From the NCBI GenBank assembly GCA_017654935.2, contig CM065711.1, positions 27,515,418-27,579,417 on the forward strand: a DNA stretch of 64,000 nt, written 5' to 3'. The notes under the pieces were generated by a model. That model did no database searches. It was not told the DNA's origin and saw only the letters and a list, made by a program, of their open reading frames with translations. Positions within the stretch are counted from its first letter, which is position 1. Each line of letters starts with the position of its first letter. This stretch comes from Phymorhynchus buccinoides (taxonomy: Eukaryota > Mollusca > Gastropoda > Neogastropoda > Raphitomidae). A program made the translations under genes and the position numbers. Of this stretch, positions 1 through 12,600 are shown in pieces.

Positions 1-36
1 CTCTCTCTCACACACACTCTCTCACTCTCACACACA

Positions 37-67
<31 letters not shown>

Positions 68-103
68 TCTCTCTCTCTCTCACACACACACACACTCACT
101 GAC
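1..103. repeat. CT/CA microsatellite at the 3' edge of exon 26
   Basis: A mixed (CT)n/(CA)n tract runs up to the exon 26 donor. On the transcribed strand it gives GT/AG-rich sequence immediately after the splice site GTCAGTG. It is the start of the intron that leaves the window. Confidence 0.9.
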
Positions 104-289
104 CTGCACACAGTCCAACATTCCAGCGATGTTGGGCACAGGCTGGGTGTCCTCAAAGAAGCTGTGCGCCGACTCTAACAGGTCTTTGTCTTGCTTGACC
201 GAGGCCAGCATCAGCTGACACTCCCCCATCCCGCTGTGGTCCTTCGCCATCTCAAACTGCTGACGCGCCCGCTCCAGCAAGTCTGTCAC
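104..289 (-). CDS. TRANK1: TRANK1-like exon 26 (helical TPR-like repeat)
   Basis: 186 bp, phase 0 to 0, 62 codons. The acceptor reads TATGCAG before GTGACAGAC and the donor reads CAG then GTCAGTG. The peptide starts [20 protein letters not shown] and ends IAGMLDCVQ. It is amphipathic helix pairs typical of a TPR-like array: [22 protein letters not shown] is one antiparallel pair, and [11 protein letters not shown] begins the next. It corresponds to the vertebrate TRANK1 stretch just after the helicase-proximal TPRs. The last exon of the window; the gene continues to the left. Two degraded copies of its 5' edge lie upstream in the intron. Confidence 0.88.
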
Positions 290-3200
290 CTGCATAGATC
301 AATCAATCAATCAATCAGTCAATCACCTAGAGAGACAGAGACAAAGGAGGATAGGGAGAGTGCTTGAGCATTTCAAAAGATATTGACACCCCCCTCCCCC
401 ACCCCCTGTGGTCCTTCGCCATCTGAAACTGCTGACACGCTCGCTCCAGCAAGTCTGTCACCTAGAAAGACGACAAAGACAAAGCGATCAAGAAGGATAA
501 GGAATGAACGAACGAACGTTTTTTATTGAGGGAAAGCGGAATAAGCACAATAACAGGCTTTTTTTTTATCCGGCCCTCAGAACAAAAAGAAAAGAAATTT
601 AATCTCTTCGCTGCCCACGACATATACATATATACATCCTCTATAGCGCTTCAGTACTTGCCACAGACATATATACGTCGCCGCTAAGTAGCGATATTGC
701 CGCGTTAGGCAAGCTGGCGGCGCATGCGCAAGTAGTAGGCGGCAGCGAAGGGGGTAAACAATACAAATAGAAACAAGTGCAACGCCGGGCGGCTGCAAAG
801 TCCCCTCGCAGCATCGCCGAGCTGCTCCGAAATCGGAATGTGTCGGCTGTACACACAGCGGGGAGACCATTGAGAACTGAAAACAGGACGCACGCATGGC
901 CGGATGGTCGGCCGGAAAGAAGTGGGACATAGCGGGCCTGTGACACAAAGGGCCTAAGGCACAGCGGGTAATGTAAAACTAAACACATCAGTGGATAGCT
1001 TGCATCTTGGCAAACTAGAATACCAAATTTGATGATGATAGACTGAATAGTTTTTGAGAAAAACGGACGAATAGCCGGACGGACAGACGGACGAGACAAA
1101 AACAATAGTTCCCCAAACCTTCGGCTCGGGGACTAAAAAAAAGAAATTGCAAAATATATGAGAAAAAAACCCAGCCTTAAATCAAGGTCGTAAACGGATG
1201 CACCGTGCAAGGCATATAAATAAGATAAATTACATCAATTAAAGGGAGAGACTGAGACAAGGACAGACAGACAGACAGACAGAGACCGACAGAGAGAGGG
1301 AGGTCAAAATAAAAAAAAATAAGATGGAAGAAATGAAGCAATATATGCAGGACAAAATAATGAGAGTGCTTGAGCATTTCAAAAGATGTTGACCCCCCCC
1401 CCCCCCCGACCCCCCCCCCCCACACACACACACATCATGCTGTGGTCTTTCACCATCTCAAACTGCTGACGCGCCCGCTCCAGCAAGTCTGTCACCTGCG
1501 TAGATCAATCATAGATAAATCATCAATCAATGATATTTTCATTAGTTTCTGCGAGGGTGGGGTGTTATCAGAGAGTAACAGTGCTGGTGAATGAGGGTGG
1601 ATGTCTCTGTGAGTGAGAATCATGTTAGAAAGAAAGAAAGAAAGAAAGAACATTAAAAAATATGTTCTCATTCATTCCCAGACCTGCCACATTCTGAGAA
1701 TAAAAAAGAGGAGCGAGAATCTAGGGGCTGGCACTGGCCCCCCAGTAAAATCCATTGCCACTTCGAAATGTGCGGCCTTCTCTTTTGTTCTTCAAACATG
1801 CAGTCGTTTTTGTCAGTTTGAGATCCATTTTAGAGTAAGAAATATTGACCATTGTCAATTTGAGATCCATTTTAGAGAAAGAAATATTGACCAATCTACA
1901 ATATTTGTTGGTCATTTAGCCTGAGATAGGCCTATGCTTCGTGTAGCCCCTCACTGTCTCATGCTGACCCTTAGATGTCCATTAGCTGGTGCTTTGAATG
2001 CATGCCTTAGATGTCCATTAGCTGGTGCTTTGAATGCATGCTCTTTGTTGTGAAATTGAGTGGAAAATGTATACAAGACAGATTTTAAAATATAGGAGCT
2101 GGGGAGGTTGCAAGAGGAGCTAGGAGCAATGCTCAACATATCTGAGCTGCTCCTCTCAAATCGGAGCAAGTGGCAGGTCTGCATTCCAGCAAGTCCGTGA
2201 CATAGACAAAAGACAATGAAGTCATAGAGGCTTCACTTCACACCCTTCGTGGCTATAAAAAAAACCATCTGATTATATATAAACATGGGGTTAAATGCAA
2301 CAAATACTTGTAGCGATGCCATAGCCGATGAGGTTTAACAGAGGCGTGGTTACCGCTACACCTATCTGTATTAATAAAAAAAATCGGGACTTTACTGGTT
2401 TCGTACTGCCTCCGGGCATTGCCTCCAGTATTGTTTCCACCATATTTGTATTTACAAATGTCCCATATGTGTCTGATTCAGACCATGAAGACGTAAAACA
2501 CCATTTTCGTTGTCGTATATAAACATGGGTGCAACTCCCCCAAATAAAAAAAACTAAAGTGAAAGGCAGGGGTCCAGGGACCCATGGCCCCGGCAGGGTA
2601 CAGGGGCAGAGCCCCGTCGGACGATTCAGGGGGGCAAGTTAAGAGAGAGATATAACAAGACAGACAGTTAAAATGATAGACAGAGACAGTTTGATAAGCC
2701 TTGTAAAATTATTACATTGCCTTTGTAAACTTCCAAGATGGAACCACCAAGTTGAAAACGCTCCAAATCGCTTGTGGTTAATTTTTTGTTGTTGTTGAAC
2801 TAAAGAAAATGGCAGCGATTAATGCTAAAAAAAAATAGATATTGACAACAAAACAGATGCTTGTGGCAAAAGAAAAGACCATCTAACCCTAACCCTATCC
2901 ACGGAAAGAACCAAGAAATAGAGCAGGAGGGTGTAAATCTACATATTTGCCGAGAAATCGATGTACAAAGCCATGCATTTGTGATGCAGTACGCGAATAC
3001 CCAGCTAAAGTCGGCCAGCCACAAGAGAGAGAAAGAGAGAGAGAGAGAAAGAGAGAAAGAGAGAGAGATTTGATTGATTGAAAAATTGTTCAAAATAAAC
3101 TATTAGAGATAGATGAATTCTGTTTTTTTGCCTGTTAATCTGTTGTCTCTGGCCTTTCTGAAAATATGAATAAGTCAAAAGTGATCATTTACGACATTAG

Positions 3201-5998
3201 CCTGGTTTTCCTGTGCTGCATCACATTTATACTATTTTTTTGGCTGGAACCATTCCTTTTTTTGGGTTCATAAATTTTAAATCAAAGAAAACACACCTGA
3301 AGTTCAGTTTCTGGTTAAATTAAAAATACTGAAATCAGTGCAAAAAATGAAAGAGTAGCACCCGTGTATAATTTAAACAAAATTTAATTCCAAGAAAGTA
3401 AATTCAGTGACATAGAAAACCACTCACCTGCTGTCGGTTGTCACTGCCGGCAAAACCGTCGCTGTCGTCCTCTTCGTCTGAAGAAATCGCCTCCTTTTCC
3501 TTCTTCTTCCCCGACGACTTTGGAGGGGTGGATTTCTTGCCCCCATGAGCCCCCTGTGACACAGAAATCATGCAGGTCAGGTCAGGTCAGTAGGGACATT
3601 AGGCCTCACGGCTTCTTCACTGTCCTTTCATTTTTGTTTGAACTTTTGCACAGCTGAGTTTTTTTATATTTTGTTTTTGGCAAATCTGTCGTTTAGTCAT
3701 GCTCATATTGCAGTTTTGATGCAGCATCTGTGTTGTTGATCTGAGGGGACTGGGCAGGGAAAGGGTTAAAGCATCTGTGTTGTTGATCTGAGGGGACTGG
3801 GCAGGGAAAGGGTTAAAGCATCTGTGTTGTTGATCTGAGGGGACTGGGCAGGGAAAGGGTTAAAGGAAAGCATATGTGTTGTTGATCTGAGGGGACTGGG
3901 CAGGGAAAGGGTTAAAGCATCTGTGTTGTTGATCTGAGGGGACTGGGCAGGGAAAGGGTTAAAGGAAAGCATCTGTGTTGTTGATCTGAGGGGACTGGGC
4001 AGGGAAAGGGTTAAAGGAAAGCATCTGTGTTGTTGATCTGAGGGGACTGGGCAGGGAAAGGGTTAGTGAACAAAATCGTGAGAAGAGAGGCAACGATTGC
4101 CGTGTTCAGTTCAGTCTACTGTGAGTCTAGACATCGAAAGTGGTCACGAGTCGCCGATACGACGATTACTCACGTTAAAATGCTTCAAAGTCCCTAGTAT
4201 CATCTGATATACTGTCCAACAGATGCCATAACCCTTCATTGGATGTAAAAAAAAAGCATCGCTGTAGAGCCTAAAATGCCATAATTCTATCAGTTTTCGC
4301 AAAAAAAGTGTCCCAACACAACAACAGGAAGCAGCACAAAAGGAAGTTTAATTATTTGAAAGGGGAGCCAACTCTCGTTTATGACAGCAGTAATGGCGGT
4401 CGGTAAGCGTTTACAGGACGTGTACGGGCTTCAAAGTTTGACTTTCTTCTGCAAGGTGCCTTATGAACGAGGCGCCTTTTGCTTTAATTTTTTTCAGATT
4501 TTTCTTGAAAATTGCCCTATTTGCCTTATACACAGCAGCGCCTAATGATCCGAAAAATATGGTACAGACAAACCTCTATTTTAAGACTTCCAAAATGTCC
4601 GGAAAAATCGGTCGTAAATTGGAGGGGTCGTATGACGGAGGTTTTCACTGGCAGCCGTAGAAAGATAAAGTTCAGCACAGTTCATACTCTCTTCTTCATG
4701 CACACATACAATGACATATTAAAACTGGATTTGGGTCTTTCCAACTCCATAGGATTGTGCAATCGATGTATTACAGTTTCACTTCGCCGACTTCTGTTAA
4801 TCACCTCCACTCTCGTCCAAAGTCAGTGGTTTTCTTTTTCAAAGTCAGTGGTTTTCGTGCTTTTCCTACGCTTTCCGCCATCTTTTCTACAACAAGGGAA
4901 GCGACTCCACTTTCAGGCCCTTGACCGTGGTTGTTTCCCTTTGCTCGAAGTCTATGCAGACGACAACAACGGTCGTAAAAACTAACAAAATGGCGGTTGT
5001 AAGTCACGTTTTAGAGGAAGTCGTTTAAGAGAGGTCGTTTACATAGTAAAATGCATCTGTGCCAACAAATCCGGTCTCAAATGAGAGGTGGTCGCTTAAC
5101 AGAGGGTCGTAAAATAGGGGTTTGTCTGTACCACCAGACAGTGAGTAACCAACGGAGCAACGTACCTGAAGAATCAGTCATAAAAATACGGTACTCCGAG
5201 ACGGTGACAGACCTGTTTACCCCCTACACAAGTCTTTAGTCTGGATAGCTGAAATGAGTAGTTTGGGTGTGAAATGAGTAGTCCTCTTCATTAGACCATC
5301 AAACAATGTTCACTGAAAATTAGTAATTAGAGCATTTTTTTTTTTCAATTTTGAATAGTAGTAGAGGTCCAAATTGAGTAGAATACTCGAAAAGAGTAGA
5401 GTAAACAGGTCTGTACAGTACCTGCTTCTCTGGCGAAGCTGAAGAATCAGTCACCGCCCCGTCTCCACCGTCGTCCGCCCCACCACCGGAGCACTGCTGC
5501 TGCCGCTGTTTGTCTCGTCGTCGGCTGGAAGAGTCCATTAGTCGCTGCGCCTTGAACAGGCAGCACTGGGCACGCAGGGAGCTGTCGCTGCCCTCCTCCG
5601 CGATGCGCATCGCCCGGTCTGCCTGCCCGTTGTGGAGCATCATGCGCGTGGCTTCCGTCAGACGACCTGAGAGAGGAGGATTATTGGGTATTGATGCTTT
5701 TTTTATGGTGATCATGCCATTCAAAATAAGACTCATTTCAGACGCTTGCAGCTGTACAAAACACACACACACCTTCGTTCCTCATGAGCTGGGCAGCCTC
5801 TTTCAGAAAAACCCATGTTTGTGAAGAACTTGACCTGGTCTTCCATCAAAGCTCACGTACACTCCTCCCCCCCCCCCCCTCTCTCTCTTTCTCTCTCTCT
5901 ATCTCTTACCTTCGTTTCTCATGAGCTGAGCAGCCTCTTGCAGGAACCCGTGCTTGTGAAGGAACTTGATCTGGTCTTCCATCAAAGCTCACGTACAC

Positions 5999-6031
<33 letters not shown>

Positions 6032-9000
6032 ACCCCCCCCCCCCCCCCCCCCCCCCCCTCCCCCCCCCTCACCTTCATTTCTCATGAGCTGAGCAGCCTC
6101 AGTTTGTGAAGGAACTTGATTAGATCTTCCCTGCTTGGAAGACGTTCAAATGTCTTACATCAAAACTCACATACACTCCCCTCCCTCACTCCCCCCCCCC
6201 CTCTCTCTCTCTCTCTTACCTTCGTTTCTCATGAGCTGAGCAGCCTCTTGCAGGAAGCCGTGCTTGTGAAGGAACTTGATCTGATCCTCCCTGTTGGGCA
6301 GACGCTCAATGGCGGCCAGCATCTTGCTCATCTCGCCCTTGCGGTGGTAAAACTTGGCCGCCTTGTAGCTCAGGCTGGCGATGGTGAACGACCCCTCCGG
6401 CTTGTGTTCGGCCAGGGCGCGAGGCAAGGGTAGGCCTTTCTTGTCAAAATCCTGTCAGAATAAATGGCACTGCGTCAGTGAAACCACTCTACTGGCCTGA
6501 GGCAGCCCTGGAAAAATTACTGTTGAATGACTGCTTGTGATCAAACATTGTTTAACCCATTTACCACCCGAGCGACCGCTAGCGCCCGGTAAAACATCAC
6601 GGTCTATTACCGCGGAGCACCCGCTAGCGCCTAATTTGCACTTGCCGACTACGACCACAGACTGTACTGTTTACATACGCGAGAATATCGCAGCGCGAGA
6701 CTTGCCTGTCTGCCACTTCCTTCGCTTCCATTTGCAGTTTACAGTGTCAAAATTGATTGAGTTTTCACAAAGTTATGATTTTTTTAATTCAACAATAAAA
6801 ATGTAGTTGTCCGACGAAGAATGATGGCGTCTGCTGAACGATATCGTCGCCCATTACGGCGATTTTGACATTTAGCGAGGTAACTTGTAGAAATTGAACG
6901 AGTAGGGGGCGAATGTGACCTAGATAACAGACTTCGAAGCTCTTGAAGCCAAAATCGATGATCTGACACAAAAAATGATCGCGAAAGTGGATGCTGTCAG
7001 CCGAATGGCTACAGTAGAAATCATAGAGAAACTGTTGAAGGCTGCACTGTTTGCAAAGCCCATCTTTGCAACGGACATTGTTTTGCACAGTTTTATTGGA
7101 CATAGCTGTAGTAGACTGAATATTCTGTTCTCCGATTCCAAGTTGGGAGCCTTCTTGATCGATTTTTGACATGTTTTAATTTTTATGTTTTTTAGCACAT
7201 TTTGATGTCACATGACTTTTTTTTAATTTGATAAAGTAATCATTACCATAAATTTGAAATTAGTGTTTGTGACTTTTTCAGAGTATCAAGAACATAATAG
7301 AAATAATTGAATGCATTTTCAGTTTGAAATTATATTTTTAATGATTTTTTTAAAGTACCTACTGATGTGAATCGTGCGAGTTATTTCCCTTGACATGGGA
7401 TTTCATAGCAAGGTTAGCGTCGGGCGGCTGGGGGTAAGAGGGTTAAGTTATTTCCCTTGACATGGGATTTCATAGCAAGGTTAGCGTCGGGCGGCTGGGG
7501 GTAAGAGGGTTAAGTTATTTCCCTTGACATGGGATTTCATAGCAAGGTTAGCGTCGGGCGGCTGGGGGTAGGAGGGTTAAGTTATTTCCCTTGACATGGG
7601 ATTTCATAGCAAGGTTAGCATCGGGCGGCTGGGGGTAGGAGGGTTAAGTTATTTCCCTTGACATGGGATTTCATAGCAAGGTTAGCGTCGGGCGGCTGGG
7701 GGTAAGAGGGTTAAGTTATTTCCCTTGACATGGGATTTCATAGCAAGGTTAGCGTCGGGCGGCTGGGGGTAGGAGGGTTAAGTTATTTCCCTTGACATGG
7801 GATTTCATAGCAAGGTTAGCGTCGGGCGGCTGGGGGTAAGAGGGTTAAGTTATTTCCCTTGACATGGGATTTCATAGCAAGGTTAGCGTGGGGCGGCTGG
7901 GGGTAAGAGGGTTAAGTTATTTCCCTTGACATGGGATTTCATAGCAAGGTTAGCGTCGGGCGGCTGGGGGTATGAGGGCTAAAGGCCTAAATGAAGGCTG
8001 ATATGCACCAAACTTTCTGTACTTTATATGAAAAATGGATGCTTCATTCAATGCTATGCTTTGTGAAAATACTGCATGAACGAATTACAGCCGACATGCT
8101 GCTTGACTTCAAGATCGAACTCCGCGACGAGATCAAACGATTCTGCCGATAACAACACTTTTTGTTGTCACATTCTCTCTCTAGAGTACTCGTACTGGGC
8201 ACTCACTGTTCAATTTAATCAGTACTTACATTATTTTCACTACTTTCACCCTCAAAACCCGACTGATTGCCAGCATTACTTCCATCTTCATCAAGTTCGA
8301 GCAACCAAACAATCTCCTTGCCACTCAGACCTCTAAATTTTGACAATTGTCGTGCAAAAATCTCCTCAAATTTTGACTGCAGACGAATGAGCAATGCCAT
8401 TTCTGTTTCAGATAGATGTTCTGCTCAACCTACGATCGGAGGTTCCATCATGGAAGTGTTAAAATATATCATCTACAATATCGTTCAACAGACGCCGTAA
8501 TTCTTCGTCGGACAACTAAATTTTATTGTTCGACTTTTAAAAATTCCTAACTTCGTTAAAACTTCATTAGTTGTGACGCAGTAAACCGCAATGTAGGAGG
8601 TGGCGAATACGCGAGTCTCATGCTTCGAGATTCTCGCGTATGCAAACAGTACAGTCTGTGGCCATAGTCGGCAAATGCAAATTGGGTGCTAGCGCGCGCT
8701 TCACGGTAAAGGACCGCAATTTTTTTACCCGGTGCTCCACTGGTTTATGGGTTAATGTGACTGACAGGCGTAATGGATTAAAGGTCCGTGCAGTGCTTTA
8801 GCGAAGCGGTTTAGCCAAACAATTTCATCACTCTCAACAATTTTATCTGCTAGAGTTCAGAACATGCATATGGTTTTGTGACCCTTAGCCACACACACAC
8901 ACACTCACACTCTCTCTCTCTCACGGGTGAAAGATATTAGAGTTCTGATACCTGTTTCCTGATGTTGTATCTCTGCAGGCAGTCGATGGTGTGGTCATAA

Positions 9001-9240
9001 AGTTCTTGTTCGTCTTCAGGGCTCGTCCAAAGTTGTGAGAGTAAAAGTGAGAGAGAGAGAGAGAGACAGAGACATAGAGAGAGAGACAGAGGGAGAGAGA
9101 CAGAGACATAGAGAGAGTGAGTTCCGATACTTGTTTTCTGATGCTGTAAGTTTGAGAACACTATGCACACAGTCAATGGCCTGATCGTAAAGTTCTTGTT
9201 CGTCGAGAATCGTTAACACTTTGTGAAAGTTTGGAGTACA

Positions 9241-9330
<90 letters not shown>

Positions 9331-9609
9331 TGAGAGATAGAGAGAGAGACAGAGACACAGGGAGGGAGACAGAGACATAGAGAGAGTGAGTTCCGATGCC
9401 TGTTTTCTGATGCTGTAAGTTTGAGGACACTCTACAGACAGTCCATGGCCTGATCGTACAGCTCTTGTTCATCGAGAATTTTGAACACTTTGTGAAAGTT
9501 TGGAGTACAAGCGAGACAGACAGAGAGACAGTCAGAGTCATAGACGGAGCATGTTCCGATACCTGTTTCCTGATGTTGTATCTCACATTTTGTGAAAGTT
9601 TGGAGTACA

Positions 9610-9684
<75 letters not shown>

Positions 9685-12600
9685 GACGGAGCATGTTCCG
9701 ATACCTGTTACCTGATGTTGTATTCCTGATGTTGTATCTGCAGACAGTCAATGGCCTGATCGTACAGCTCTTGTTCGTCCAGGATCTTCAGGGCTCGTCC
9801 AAAGTTGTCCACGTGTTCGAAGCACTGGCTGGCGTTCAGCCACCTGCGGGCGCGAAGGTACAGAGGGGCGGCCTGCTCCGGCTGTGTGGAGCACACACCA
9901 AAAGACCATCATGCATCAGAACAGTGTGAAGGTACAGAGGGGCGGCTGTGTGGAGCACACACCAAAAGACCATCATGCATCAGAACAGTGTGAAGGTACA
10001 ACAGGGCTGTGTGGAACACAAACCAAAAGACCATCATGCATCAGAACAGTGTGAAGGTACAACAGGGCTGTGTGGAGCACACACCAAAAGACCATCATGC
10101 ATCAGAACAGTGTGAAGGTACAACAGGGCTGTGTGGAACACAAACCAAAAGACCATCATGCATCAGAACAGTGTGAAGGTACAACAGGGCTGTGTGGAGC
10201 ACACACCAAAAGACCATCATGCATCAGAACAGTGTGAAGGTACAACAGGGCTGTGTGGAACACAAACCAAAAGACCATCATGCATCAGAACAGTGTGAAG
10301 GTACAACAGGGCTGTGTGGAGCACACACCAAAAGACCATCATGCATCAGAACAGTGTGAAGGTACAGAGGGGCGGCTGTGTGGAGCACAAACCAAAAGAC
10401 CATCAGTAAAGGTCAAGATGTGCCACCCCCCTCGCATTTCTCGGTTAATTCAAATTTAGTTTTTGCCTTTCTTACCAAACATAAAGCTGTAGTTTATTAA
10501 CCTTTTCAGCTATCTTTTTTGAATAATAACCCTAACCCTACCCCCCCCCCCCCCTTACCCCCCTATAAGATGGGAAAACGCAATGAACCACGACTGTGAC
10601 AAATGTACGGTGTACTGCAGTAGGGTTAGGGTTAGGGTTAGGGTGATTCTCCCGTGCATTCCACAAACATCGCACGGCCTTCATCACAAGACAGAATCTC
10701 AATGACAGTGTTTCTCTCTCTCTCTCTCTCCGTCTCTCTCTCTCTCCGTCTGTCTCTCTCTCTTCTCACCTGTCCGTTTTTCTCAAACACCAGAGCCGCC
10801 AGGTGATTCTCCCGCGCATTCTGCAAACAGCGGGCTGCCTTGGTCACCAGACTGAACCTGAGCGACAGCGTCTCTGAGCGCATCTTCAGCCCCTGGTGGC
10901 ACTCCAGAAACAGGATGGCCGCCTTCAGGAACTCATCGCGCATCGCCCTGGGCTGTGCGCGCAGGTGCGAGGCCTTGAGCGCCCTCTGGTGGGCCAGGGC
11001 GATATCGTGCTTGTGCGAGGCGCCCGCCATGGCGTAGCACTTGGCCGCTACGTCGTACAGGGAGCGAACCATGATCTCGTCGCCGCGCTTCTCCCAGTCC
11101 TCGGGCGTGGACTTCTCGGCGAACATGGCTTCGGAGACGCCTGGAGAAAAGACACCGGATTTGGGTTAGATAGGTTTGATATTCGAAAAAGGAAACAGAT
11201 TTTGGTTAGATAAGCAAATACTCCTTGAAATACTCCAACATGGAGGCACAATTCTCTAAATTCATTCGTTAATTTAACAATATTTTTAGTCCCTTACCAG
11301 TCTCCTTTCCATATTTCATCTCCACGAACTTCACCAGTTTTCTCGTTAATTTAACCCTTTTTAACATTTGAAATACTCAAACATGGAGGCACAATTCTCT
11401 AAATTCATTCGTTAATTTAACCCTTTTTAACATATTTTTAGTCCCTTACCAGTCTCCTTTCCATATTTCATCTCCACAATCTTCACCAGTTTTCTCTCTT
11501 TGAAATACTCAAACATGGAGGCACAATTCTCTAAATTCATTCGTTAATTTAACCCTTTTTAACATATTTTTAGCCCCTTACCAGTCTCATTTTGCCCATC
11601 ATTCATCTCGACAAACTACACCAGTTTCCTCGCCTTGAAGTACTCAAACATGGAGGCACAATTCTCTAAATTCATTCGTTAATTTAACAATTTTTAGTCC
11701 CTTACCAGTCTCCTTTCCATATTTCATCTCGACGAACTTCACCAGTTTTGTCACATTGAAATACTCAAACATGGAGACACAATTCTCTAAATTCATTCGT
11801 TAATTTAACCCTTTTTATCATATTTTTAATCCCTTACCAGTCTCTTTTCCATATTTCATCTCGACGAACTTCACCAGTTTTCTCTCTTTGAAATACTCAA
11901 ACATGGAGACACAATTCTCTAAATTAATTCGTTAATTTAACCCTTTTTAATATATTTTGAGTCCCTTACCAATCTCTGTTTGCCCCTCCTTCATCTCCAC
12001 GAACTTCACCAGCTTCCTCGCCTTGAAGTACTCGAACATGGGCGCCCGCTTGTCCGAGTCCTGGTCGAAGATCCACACGTTGACCCTGGCTCGGGTCAAG
12101 GCCGTGTACAGGTGCTTGAGTTCAGAGTTCAGGATCTTGTGCAGGTTGGGGTCAAAGTTCAAAGGTCGAGGTCGGCCCGTTTGCCGGAGGAGGGCTGGAA
12201 AACAAAACGAAACGAAAAAAGAAACGAAATCTCATTTACGTTTTGGAAAAGATCCAAAACAATGAAATCTGACTTAACCCTTTCACCGCCAGCCATATTT
12301 CAGCCCAAAAAATCCATTAAATTTACCTGGGTAGAGAACAAAATACGATCTGCAGTATTGGGGATTCTTCTGTGACATCTATGAAATAAGGTCTATCCAA
12401 GTTACATGGGTGAAAGTGACAGATTTTGAAAATAAGGAAAAGGCGGAGGGTCGGTGGGTGGGTTCCAGGGGCCTACTTTCTGGGTCCGCTGCCGCCTAGG
12501 CCCCGGTGGGGTGTAGGGGCAGAGGCCTGCTTGGGGGGTCTTTCATTCAAATTTATTAAATGTTTTGAACTCTAAAATGACATTGAAGTTGAAAGTTCTA

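Larger units (their letters stand above)
340..1510 (-). repeat. Two upstream copies of the exon 26 acceptor edge with flanking intron
   Basis: Positions 406-461 and 1440-1495 repeat the first 50-odd bases of exon 26. In the first, the sequence right of the copy diverges; in the second, the flank (TGCGTAGATCAATCA) still matches that of the real acceptor. Both are preceded by the same GAGAGTGCTTGAGCATTTC block and a C-rich run (357-404 and 1361-1425), so the unit is exon edge plus intron. A shorter trace is at 2187-2205. Neither copy has a donor, so they look like decoy acceptors rather than exons. Confidence 0.8.
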
